A stretch of DNA of 64,000 bases, taken from NCBI GenBank assembly GCA_014380005.1, contig JACMKT010000152.1, positions 1 through 64,000 of the forward strand, written 5' to 3'. Origin of the DNA: Rhodospirillales bacterium (GTDB taxonomy: Bacteria > Pseudomonadota > Alphaproteobacteria > Rhodospirillales > Magnetospirillaceae). This document shows positions 39,385 to 47,887 of the stretch, one piece after another. A model generated the notes under the pieces. The model saw only the letters and a program-made list of their open reading frames with translations. It was not told where the DNA came from and did no database searches. The number at the start of each line of letters is the position of its first letter. Position 1 is the stretch's first letter. The translations under genes and the position numbers were made by a program.

Positions 39385-40079
39385 AGCGCCTCTGCACCAT
39401 CTGCGCCCGGGGCGGCTCCAAGGGCGTGCCCAGCAAGAACATCCGCCTGATCGCCGGCAAGCCGTTGATCGCTCACAGCATCGACCAGGCCCGCGCGTCC
39501 GGGCTGTTCCAGGCCATCGCCGTCAGTTCCGATTCGACCGAAATTCTGGCTGCTGCCGGGGCTGCCGGGGCCGATGTGCTAATCGAACGCCCCAGCGAAA
39601 TGGCCACCGACACCGCCGGCAAGGTCCCCGCCATCCGTCATTGCCTGCTGGAGGCGGAGAAGCGTCTGGGCGCCATCTTCGACGTGCTGGTCGATCTGGA
39701 TGCGACCTCGCCGCTGCGCCTGCCCGCCGACATCGCCGGCGCCGTGGCGCTGCTGGAGGACACCGGCACCAGCACAGTGATTACCGGCGCCCCGTCCCGC
39801 CGCTCGCCCTATTTCAATCTGGTGGAGCGCGATGCCGACGGTGTGGTGCGGCAGTCCAAACTGACCGATCCGCCGCTGCTGCGCCGCCAGGACGCCCCCG
39901 ATTGCTTTGACATGAACGCCTCTATCTATGTCTGGCGCCGCGAATCCTTCGTCGAGCGGCCGGCGGTGTTCAACCCCGACACCCTCCTGTTCGTCATGCC
40001 GGAGGACCGCTCCATCGACATCGACACTCCGTTCGATTGGGAGATCGTCGAGTTTCTAATGAATAAGAGGCACGCATGA
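39381..40079 (+). CDS. neuA: CMP-nonulosonate cytidylyltransferase (NeuA/LegF)
   Basis: LCTICARGGSKGVPSKNIRLIAGKPLIAHSI; LVDLDATSPLR. Confidence 0.92.
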   Translation: MKRLCTICARGGSKGVPSKNIRLIAGKPLIAHSIDQARASGLFQAIAVSSDSTEILAAAGAAGADVLIERPSEMATDTAGKVPAIRHCLLEAEKRLGAIFDVLVDLDATSPLRLPADIAGAVALLEDTGTSTVITGAPSRRSPYFNLVERDADGVVRQSKLTDPPLLRRQDAPDCFDMNASIYVWRRESFVERPAVFNPDTLLFVMPEDRSIDIDTPFDWEIVEFLMNKRHA

Positions 40080-40894
40080 CCTCCTACCGCTCGCTGTTCG
40101 AACTGACCGGCCGCACTGCCATGGTGACCGGCGGTGCCGGTATTCTCGGCAGCCGCTTCTGCGCCGGCATCGCCGAAATGGGCGCCAACGTGGCCGTGGT
40201 GGACATTGCCGCTGAAGCCGCTACCGAGCTGGCCGCCAAGCTGGCTTCGGAACATGGCGTCAAGGCGGTGGGGTATGCCTGCGATATCTCCCAGCCCGAG
40301 CAGGTTACGGCGGCGGTTGCCGCCATCATCGCCGAATTCGGCGCCATCGACATTCTGCTCAACAACGCCGCCAGCAAGAGTTCCGATTTGGACGCGTGCT
40401 TCGCGCCGCTGGAAACCTATAGCCTGAAGACATGGCGCGAGATGATGGACGTGAACGTGGACGGCATGTTCCTGATCGCCCAGGCGGTGGGTGCGCACAT
40501 GGCCGGACGCGGTCGCGGCGCCATCGTCCAGACCGGCTCCATCTATGGCCCCATGGCTCCCGACCAGCGCATCTATGAGGGCTCGTTCTACATGGGCCGC
40601 GCCATCAATTGCCCGCCGGCCTATACGGCGTCCAAGGGCGCGGTCATCGCCATGACCAAGCATCTGGCCACCTATTGGGCGGATAAGGGTGTGCGGGTCA
40701 ACTGCCTGTGTCCGGGCGGAGTGGAAAGTGGCCAGAACGACATTTTCAAAAGCGGCTACAGCGCCCGCATCCCCATGGGCCGCATGGCCCAGGCCGATGA
40801 GATGGTGGGCGCCGTGCTGTATCTGGTCTCCGACGCCGCCAGCTATGTCAACGGCCACGTGCTCATGGTCGATGGCGGTTTGTCCGCGTGGTAA
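40076..40894 (+). CDS. short-chain dehydrogenase/reductase (PtmA-like position)
   Basis: TAMVTGGAGILGSRFCAGIAEMGANVAVVD; YTASKGAVIAMTKHLA. Confidence 0.9.
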   Translation: MTSYRSLFELTGRTAMVTGGAGILGSRFCAGIAEMGANVAVVDIAAEAATELAAKLASEHGVKAVGYACDISQPEQVTAAVAAIIAEFGAIDILLNNAASKSSDLDACFAPLETYSLKTWREMMDVNVDGMFLIAQAVGAHMAGRGRGAIVQTGSIYGPMAPDQRIYEGSFYMGRAINCPPAYTASKGAVIAMTKHLATYWADKGVRVNCLCPGGVESGQNDIFKSGYSARIPMGRMAQADEMVGAVLYLVSDAASYVNGHVLMVDGGLSAW

Positions 40895-40905
40895 AGGGGG
40901 GCTTC

Positions 40906-41880
40906 ATGTCCGATATCGTCCTGTCGCCCAAGACGCCCATTTCCCGCGAGCTGCTGCTGATCGACGGCGTTGGCCGCTCGGGCAAGATGCTCATGGCCAA
41001 GCTGGTGTCCAACTTCAAGCGGGTGGACTATTTCCAGGTGCTGCTGGCCATTGACCACGTGCCGGTGCTCTCCCATCTGGGGGTGATGAGCGAGGACAAC
41101 GCCGCCGCCTATCTGCGTCTGGCGGTGGATGGCTGCGTCTATGACCGCGCCTGCGGGCGCGGCATGAATCTGCGGCCCAGCGATTACTCCTGCGTGGCCA
41201 AGGCCACCGACTACCCCGATCTGATCCGCCGTACCGTGGACCCCGAAGGTCCGGCGGCCATCGCGAAGTTCAACACCACCGGCCGCATCCCCGCCTTCTT
41301 GTCCCACCACATCATTCCCCATGCCCGGCTGTTCTTCAAAATGGAGCCCAATACCCGGATCATCGAGGTGAGCCGCCATCCCATGGATGTGGCCTCGTCG
41401 TGGTATCACCGGGGCTGGGCCGAGCGCATGGACAGCGACCCCATGGCCTCGGTTCCCCGGGTGCAGACGCCCCATGGCGACGTGCCGTGGTGGGCGCGCG
41501 ATTACGCCGATCAGTATTACGCCATGAGCCCGGTAGACCGGTTGATGAAGACGGTCATCGTGCTGACGCGGCTGTGCAACGAAGGCCGCGCCGCGTTGAC
41601 CGCCGAGCAGCGCGCCCGCACCCATCTGATCTGCTACGAACATCTGTTCGACGATCCCGAGGGGCATGTGAACCGGGCTGCGGCCTTCATCGGCACCGAG
41701 CCCTATGCCAACATGAAGGCGGTGCTGGCCCGCGAGGGCCTGCCTGCCACCCTGGATTTGAATGACCGCCGCGCCAAGCGGGCTCAGCTGGCCGCCATGG
41801 TCTCGCCGTCCTTGATGGAAGAACTGGCCGTGCTGTGTGCGGACTATGAACGCTCGTGGGGCCTCGAGCCGCTGAGCTGA
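40906..41880 (+). CDS. PAPS-dependent sulfotransferase family protein
   Basis: P-loop-like LLLIDGVGRSGKMLMAKL near N-terminus; 3'-phosphate-binding-like RIIEVSRHPMDVASSWYHRG. Confidence 0.75.
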   Translation: MSDIVLSPKTPISRELLLIDGVGRSGKMLMAKLVSNFKRVDYFQVLLAIDHVPVLSHLGVMSEDNAAAYLRLAVDGCVYDRACGRGMNLRPSDYSCVAKATDYPDLIRRTVDPEGPAAIAKFNTTGRIPAFLSHHIIPHARLFFKMEPNTRIIEVSRHPMDVASSWYHRGWAERMDSDPMASVPRVQTPHGDVPWWARDYADQYYAMSPVDRLMKTVIVLTRLCNEGRAALTAEQRARTHLICYEHLFDDPEGHVNRAAAFIGTEPYANMKAVLAREGLPATLDLNDRRAKRAQLAAMVSPSLMEELAVLCADYERSWGLEPLS

Positions 41881-41915
41881 GACATCCTTACTTTCCTCCC
41901 AACGGGATCACAAAT

Positions 41916-42944
41916 ATGACTAACCAGATCGCGCCCCGGGTCGGCATCATCGGTTTCGGACGCATGGGCGCCCGTATCGCTTTGGCGGCGCTGCGTGGCG
42001 GTATGGATGTCGTGGCGGTGCTCGACAGCGCGCCCGAACCCTGGGGCCTGGGCCAGGTGCCCGATCTGGCGCCGCGCGTGACCTCGGATTCCGACCGGTT
42101 CTGGGCTGCCCCCATGGATTTGCTGGCGGTCGGGACCACCGCCGACGGTCATGCGCCGTTGGTCCGTGAAGGCCTGCGCCGGGGCATCAAGCGCTTCGTG
42201 GTGGAAAAGCCGTTCACCCAATCGGTCGTTGAGGCCGAAACCCTGATAGCCGAAGTGGCCGCTGCCGGTGGGCGCATCTCGGTCAATCATGGCCGTCGCT
42301 TCCTTGCTGGCTATTACAAGCTGCGGGAACTGGATGGTTCCGATCTGGTGGGCAGCCTGCGGTCCATCACCGTGGTGTCCGGTGGCGGCAGCACCGGTTG
42401 CCTGGGCACCCATGTTTTCGATTTGTGCAATTTCATGTTCGGGGGGGCTCCGCTACGGGTGTTCGCCGGCTTAGCGCCCAACGATTTCACCGATCCCCGT
42501 GGCGCCCGCTTCGACGATCCCGGCAGCTATTCCGTGTTGGAATATGCCGGTGGCCGCCGCGCCTTGCTGGAAATGGGCGGTGACACCGGCTTGCCGTCCA
42601 CCATGGAATTCCGTTTCCGCCATGGCCGTGTGGTGATCGAGGACGAATCCAAGCCCTGGCGCCTGTTCCATCGCAAGCCCGAGGATCGCGCCCTACCGTG
42701 CAGCCGCTATGGCGCTCCGCTGATCGAGACGGTGGTCGAAAATCCGGGAACGCTGGATATCGTCGAAATGTCCCTGGGGACGTTGCGGGATGCCCTGTCC
42801 GACGGGCCGCAACAGGCGGGTGGCGATATCGGGCTACAGACCATGCAGGTCTTCGCCGCCATCAGGGCGTCTGCCGCACGGGGGGTGGTGGTCGCCCTGC
42901 CTGTTGACGACGAAGCCGCCGCAACCATTTACGCCATTCCGTGA
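41916..42944 (+). CDS. Gfo/Idh/MocA oxidoreductase
   Basis: RVGIIGFGRMGARIALAAL; FVVEKPFTQS. Confidence 0.88.
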   Translation: MTNQIAPRVGIIGFGRMGARIALAALRGGMDVVAVLDSAPEPWGLGQVPDLAPRVTSDSDRFWAAPMDLLAVGTTADGHAPLVREGLRRGIKRFVVEKPFTQSVVEAETLIAEVAAAGGRISVNHGRRFLAGYYKLRELDGSDLVGSLRSITVVSGGGSTGCLGTHVFDLCNFMFGGAPLRVFAGLAPNDFTDPRGARFDDPGSYSVLEYAGGRRALLEMGGDTGLPSTMEFRFRHGRVVIEDESKPWRLFHRKPEDRALPCSRYGAPLIETVVENPGTLDIVEMSLGTLRDALSDGPQQAGGDIGLQTMQVFAAIRASAARGVVVALPVDDEAAATIYAIP

Positions 42945-43900
42945 CCATCATGACCACTCCCACCCTCATCGACGCCACTCCTATCGACATCGCCCTGGTT
43001 GGCGTCGGGCCGGTCAGCGCTTGGCATGTGGCCGCGCTGAAGCGCATCCCCGGTGTCCGTATCTCCGCCTGCGCCGCCCGCAGCATGGAACGTGCCCAGG
43101 CCTTCGCCGCCGAGCACGACATTCCCCGTGCCCGTCTGATCGACGACATGCTGGCGAACCCCGAGGCTGATGGCCTGATTGTGGTGGTGCCCGCCCATGT
43201 CATGGCATCCGTCGCCCTGCGCGCGGCACCCTCGGGCGTTCCGTTGCTGCTGGAAAAGCCGGTGGGGCTGGACCCGGAGGAGACCGCAGCGGTGGCCGAG
43301 GCCGTCCGTGCGCCCAACATGGTGGGCCTCAACCGGCGGTTCTTCCATGTGCTGCGCGAAGGCCGCCGCCTGATGGCTGAAAACGGCGGCATCCGTCACG
43401 TGGAGGTGCATGACCCGGAATACACGCGGGCCGCCGCCGCGCACCACGACCCGCGCACGGTGGCGCAGTGGCAGTTCGCCAATTCCGTCCATTTGGTGGA
43501 TCTGTTCCGGTTCTTCGCCGGCGACGTGACCGGCGTCAGCACCAACAATACGCGGCGCGACGATTTCGACCGCTGCTACAGCGGCCTTCTTACCTTCCAG
43601 GGCGGCGCGCTGGGCAATTTTCTGTCGCCGTATCATGCGCCCGGCGGCTGGCGTGTTGCCCTGTATGGTGACGAAATGTCCGTCGTCTTCCAGCCCATCG
43701 AGCGGGCGACGGTGTTGCGCCGGGGGCAGTCGCCCGAAATCATCGAAGAGCCGGCGCAGGACGGTCTCAGGCCCGGTTACTTCGGTCAGGCTCAGGCTTT
43801 CGTCCAATTGCTGCGCACCGGCGTTCTTGCCGAAGGAGCTGCCGATCTGCGTGAGTATTTGGCCTCGGTGCGTCTGATCGACGCCCTGACGAGGGTTTGA
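42941..43900 (+). CDS. Gfo/Idh/MocA oxidoreductase
   Basis: IALVGVGPVSAWHVAALKRIPGVRISACAAR; LLLEKPVGLD; GTGA overlap, alternative ATG at 42950. Confidence 0.88.
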   Translation: MTIMTTPTLIDATPIDIALVGVGPVSAWHVAALKRIPGVRISACAARSMERAQAFAAEHDIPRARLIDDMLANPEADGLIVVVPAHVMASVALRAAPSGVPLLLEKPVGLDPEETAAVAEAVRAPNMVGLNRRFFHVLREGRRLMAENGGIRHVEVHDPEYTRAAAAHHDPRTVAQWQFANSVHLVDLFRFFAGDVTGVSTNNTRRDDFDRCYSGLLTFQGGALGNFLSPYHAPGGWRVALYGDEMSVVFQPIERATVLRRGQSPEIIEEPAQDGLRPGYFGQAQAFVQLLRTGVLAEGAADLREYLASVRLIDALTRV

Positions 43901-43902
43901 CC

Positions 43903-45741
43903 ATGCAGCCGGTGTTGCGTCTGGAGGATGCGTGCGCCCGCCTGAAACCGGTCTACACCCGCATCGCCCTGGTCGCAGCTGACGCGCAATTGCGTCTGGT
44001 GCCCGGGGACGAGGACACCTTGGTGGTGTCGTGCGATTGGCTGGCATGGCAGAAGGCGTCGGCGGAAGGGCGCCATTGCCTGTTCTATGAATGGGGCCTG
44101 AAGGACTGGTACGACAACGACCACCTGCACCGGGAATTGTTCATCCGGGCCAATGACTGGCTTTATGACGGCGACCGCGACATCACCCTTTACCGGGGTG
44201 TCTCGCTAGGCAAGTCCTTCGCCAACGAGGTCTCGGTGTGCTTGGCCAACCACGCACGCCTGTCCGTCGCGCTGACCAATATCGTCCAAGCCTTCGCCAT
44301 CCGCGAAATCGTCTATTACGACTTCCGTAACGAGACCGATGGGCTGACCCCCGAGATGCGGCGCACCTGCATCGAAATGGTGTGCGCCGATAACGGGCTG
44401 TCCTATAGCGACCAAAGCGCCAGCGTGGATGCCGGTAGTTATACGGTGTCCGAGCACGCCATGGTCTCGCGCGAGCGTCCGCGGTGGCAGGTGGCCATGC
44501 TCAATGCCTATGGGCTGGTGGCCGAGGCCTTGACCAGTTTGCGCACTTGGGGGCGCAAGGGCGAGCGGCCATTGCTGATGATCGGCACCAATATGGCGGC
44601 GCCGCTGGCCGAGCAATTCGACCTTGCCGACGTGACCCCCATGTTCACCACCCGCGTGCTGCCCAAAGGGCCGCGCATGCTCATGCATTGCCTGCGCCGG
44701 GGGATTCGTCTGGTGCGCCTTACGGCCGGTCGGCCCAATCGCGCCGACCGGCAGCGTGCGGGCGAGGTCATTGCCGAGGCCGAGCGCCTGTTCGCCCGCC
44801 CGGCGCCGCAATCGCTGCGCTTTGTCCAGGCCTATGTGCGCGAGTGCTTTCTGAAGCCCGATAGGGTAGCCGCCGCCGCCGCCCAGGTGCGCTCCATCGA
44901 ACGGCTGTTCGATCGCCACAAATTCACCCGCGTGGTCGTGGACGGAGTGCGCCATTGGCCGCCCCGCGCCATCATGGAAGTGGCCGCGCTCCGCCATGTG
45001 CCCATGGATTCCACTTGGCACAGCTCTCTGGCGCCCAACAATGTGCTGCTTGACGCGCTGGGCGGCGATCCGCGCATGCCGCCGTTGGTCTCGCGCTGCC
45101 TGACCTGGGGAAGCGCCCACGAGGAATGGCTGCAAAAGACCAATGCGCGGCAGCCGGTCATCCGCGTCGGCTGCCCCATCGCCGAGCGTTACCGTGGCGC
45201 CGTGCCGGTCGCCAAGCCGCTGGCGAACCGCGCCGAGGTGAACGTGTTGCTGTTGCAGTACACGCCCATCTGGGGATTGAACGTCAACATGTATGAATCC
45301 TTCGTGGATTTGGTACGGCTGTTGCGGGCCAAGGGGTTCCGTAAGATATGGATGAAGCTGCATCCGGGCCGTGGCCGTTGGCGTCGGGAGTATTTCCTGG
45401 AAATTGCCGAATTCTTCGGCTTGGGCTGTGAAATCTTCAAATACGAGCCGTATTCTCAATTCGCCGCTTGGGCCGATATGGTTGTTGGACCTGCCCTTTC
45501 GGGGTCGTTCTTCGAGACGCTGGCGGCTGGGAAGCGGCATTATCCCATGATCATGCGGCCCCATGGCTTCGATCTGGAATATTATCGCGACTGCCGCATC
45601 GTCGAGCGGGTCGAGGAAATTGACGAGCTTGTGGAACGGGACGAGCCCATTGACGCCCGCAAATTGTTCGACGCGTTCTATAGCGTCGATACAATCGACA
45701 ACGCCGCCCTCGCATTCTGGCATGCGGTCGGAAAACCCTAG
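43903..45741 (+). CDS. putative GT-B-fold glycosyltransferase, unassigned family
   Basis: 613 aa; C-terminal KIWMKLHPGRGRWRREYF ... MVVGPALSGSFFETLAAGKRHYPM resembles the nucleotide-sugar-binding half of GT-B enzymes. Confidence 0.5.
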   Translation: MQPVLRLEDACARLKPVYTRIALVAADAQLRLVPGDEDTLVVSCDWLAWQKASAEGRHCLFYEWGLKDWYDNDHLHRELFIRANDWLYDGDRDITLYRGVSLGKSFANEVSVCLANHARLSVALTNIVQAFAIREIVYYDFRNETDGLTPEMRRTCIEMVCADNGLSYSDQSASVDAGSYTVSEHAMVSRERPRWQVAMLNAYGLVAEALTSLRTWGRKGERPLLMIGTNMAAPLAEQFDLADVTPMFTTRVLPKGPRMLMHCLRRGIRLVRLTAGRPNRADRQRAGEVIAEAERLFARPAPQSLRFVQAYVRECFLKPDRVAAAAAQVRSIERLFDRHKFTRVVVDGVRHWPPRAIMEVAALRHVPMDSTWHSSLAPNNVLLDALGGDPRMPPLVSRCLTWGSAHEEWLQKTNARQPVIRVGCPIAERYRGAVPVAKPLANRAEVNVLLLQYTPIWGLNVNMYESFVDLVRLLRAKGFRKIWMKLHPGRGRWRREYFLEIAEFFGLGCEIFKYEPYSQFAAWADMVVGPALSGSFFETLAAGKRHYPMIMRPHGFDLEYYRDCRIVERVEEIDELVERDEPIDARKLFDAFYSVDTIDNAALAFWHAVGKP

Positions 45742-45830
45742 AATCTGAATGGATTAGCCAACATCTTCGCCATTGCTGCCGGGTCCTCCCGGCGGTTATA
45801 ACCAGCGGATGGCAGTAGGGGGGGCGCGTA

Positions 45831-46259
45831 TTGCAAGTCGCTGAATTGACCATCGATACCGTGTCCGAGGGTGACGAATTTTCGTTCGAGCAAGTGGTGG
45901 CTGCCGCTCATATCGACGCTTTCGCCGCTCTTTCCGGTGACGTCAGCCCCTTGCACGTGGACCCGGTCTTTGCGGTGTCGCGAGGCTTTCCCGATCGTGT
46001 TGCCCATGGTGCATTGCTGAGTGGCTATGCCTCGCGCCTGTTTGGAGTGCATCTCCCGGGGCGAGACTGCCTTCTCCAATCTTTGTCCATGCGCTATCTC
46101 CAACCGGTTCATCCTGGTGACCGGCTGACAGTTTCAGCCCGTATTTCCCAAGTAAGCCCGGCCATGAAAACGTTTGCGGCCGAGATTGCCATCATACGCG
46201 CCAGTGTGGTGGTGGCCAAAGGCAAGGCACAGGTCGGTTTTACTGGAGATTCGAAATGA
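45831..46259 (+). CDS. MaoC-like (R)-specific hydratase-fold protein
   Basis: DEFSFEQVVAAAHIDAFAALSGDVSPLHVDPVFAVSRGFPDRVAHGALLSGY; TTG start inferred. Confidence 0.85.
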   Translation: MQVAELTIDTVSEGDEFSFEQVVAAAHIDAFAALSGDVSPLHVDPVFAVSRGFPDRVAHGALLSGYASRLFGVHLPGRDCLLQSLSMRYLQPVHPGDRLTVSARISQVSPAMKTFAAEIAIIRASVVVAKGKAQVGFTGDSK

Positions 46260-47887
46260 CGGACTTGATTTTGGTATGTCAGTCCAATGTGATGAATGTG
46301 GAAGAAACATCCAACTGGCCGCTGGACCGGTTGGAGACCTTCGATACTCTGGTATATCCCCGTCTGGTTTACCACGGTGACCGTTTCGTCACCCATCTTG
46401 ACCTGATCAACCAGGCGATTGGCCGCAAATCTTACGATGCCTCGTCCTTCGCCGAACGGCGTGGTCTGATGAATATCTGGCATCTGCCGTCCATGAGCGG
46501 TGTGCATTTGGCCAATTTCCTGCTGGGCCACGGAATTTCGGTCAAGCTCATCAACAATTTGGATTCCGAGTGGGATCTGTTCGAGGCGGCCTATTCCGCC
46601 TGTTCGCAGCCGCCGCTCGTGGGCATATCCTCGACGTTCTATCTGGGCGCCAAGCAGGTGGGGCGTATCGCCAAGCGGCTGTTGAAACTCGATCCGGCCA
46701 TGGAAATCGTGGTGGGCGGCGCCTGGGCGAACAGTGTCGCCGATTCGGAAGGAATGGGGCGCGTCGAGACGGTGATGCGCAAATACGGCATCAGCCATTT
46801 GCTGCACGCCTTCAACCCCGAGGCGGATTTGTGCGAGCTGATCAAGGCGCGCAAGGGGACGCGCGATTTCTCCGCCATCAATAATCTGTGCACCATGGAT
46901 GGGAGCCAGTTCGTCGCCAATAGCGTGAAATGGAACGAGCCGCTGCTTGACGAGGCGCCGGCGTTATGGGACCGGCTGGACCTGCCTTTCGTGAACCGCA
47001 CGCTGCAGATCCGCACCGCCTCGGGCTGTCCGTTCTCCTGTGCCTTCTGTTCCTATCCCACGACGGCTCGGGGTTGGAAGACGCTGGATGTGGATGCGGT
47101 GCGGGCTCATTTGAATGCGGTCAAACGCATTCCCGGGATCGAGCAGCTGATCTTTATCGACGACACCTTCAATGTGCCGCAGCAGCGGTTCAAGGAATTG
47201 CTGAAGGTCTTCCGCGAATACGATTTCGAATGGTTTTCGTTCCTGCGCGTTCAGTACGTGGACGAAGAAATCGTTGGGCTGATGAAGAAGTCCGGTTGTG
47301 CTGGTGTCTATCTCGGCATCGAATCGGCCAGCGATAAAATACTGCAGAACATGAATAAAAAGGCGACCAAGGCCGATTTCGCCCGTGGTCTGGCTTTGCT
47401 GGATAAGTACGGCATCCCCTCGCTATCCGCTTTCGTATTGGGCTTCCCTGGTGAAACCGAGGAAACCCTTGAGGAGAATATGCGGTTTATCGAAGAAAAT
47501 CCGGTGCCGTTCTATTCCCTCAAAGAATTCTTCTACATGGAGAACACCAAGGTCCACCGGGAACGCGACCAGTGGGGCCTGACCGGCATGGGCGCGAAAT
47601 GGGCTCACGCGACAATGAATTCCGACGCTGCCGGTCGGCACAAGCTGGAGATGTTCAAGCGCATTACGGCCAGCCGCTTCGTCGATCCCGATACCAGCTT
47701 GTGGTACATGGCCTATCTGCGCGACCAGGGCTTGTCCGACGGCGCCATCGCCACGATCCAAGAGGAATTGACGGGGATCATGCGCCGCCAGTTGGGCGGT
47801 GATTTCTCGCCGGATCATGGGGCGGTGGAACGGATTGCCGCCGCCGCCCGGACCTCGGCGCAATTGCGGGGGGCCGCCGGTGGCTGA
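46256..47887 (+). CDS. radical SAM protein with N-terminal B12-binding-like domain
   Basis: SGCPFSCAFCSYP (CxxxCxxC); LVGISSTFYLGAKQVGRIAKRLLKLDPAMEIVVGGAWA. Confidence 0.88.
   Translation: MTDLILVCQSNVMNVEETSNWPLDRLETFDTLVYPRLVYHGDRFVTHLDLINQAIGRKSYDASSFAERRGLMNIWHLPSMSGVHLANFLLGHGISVKLINNLDSEWDLFEAAYSACSQPPLVGISSTFYLGAKQVGRIAKRLLKLDPAMEIVVGGAWANSVADSEGMGRVETVMRKYGISHLLHAFNPEADLCELIKARKGTRDFSAINNLCTMDGSQFVANSVKWNEPLLDEAPALWDRLDLPFVNRTLQIRTASGCPFSCAFCSYPTTARGWKTLDVDAVRAHLNAVKRIPGIEQLIFIDDTFNVPQQRFKELLKVFREYDFEWFSFLRVQYVDEEIVGLMKKSGCAGVYLGIESASDKILQNMNKKATKADFARGLALLDKYGIPSLSAFVLGFPGETEETLEENMRFIEENPVPFYSLKEFFYMENTKVHRERDQWGLTGMGAKWAHATMNSDAAGRHKLEMFKRITASRFVDPDTSLWYMAYLRDQGLSDGAIATIQEELTGIMRRQLGGDFSPDHGAVERIAAAARTSAQLRGAAGG

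Noticed and set aside
44206-45723. 505-aa minus-strand ORF
   Set aside because: Mirror of the 43903 gene; the plus-strand ORF fits operon spacing and has plausible fold motifs.
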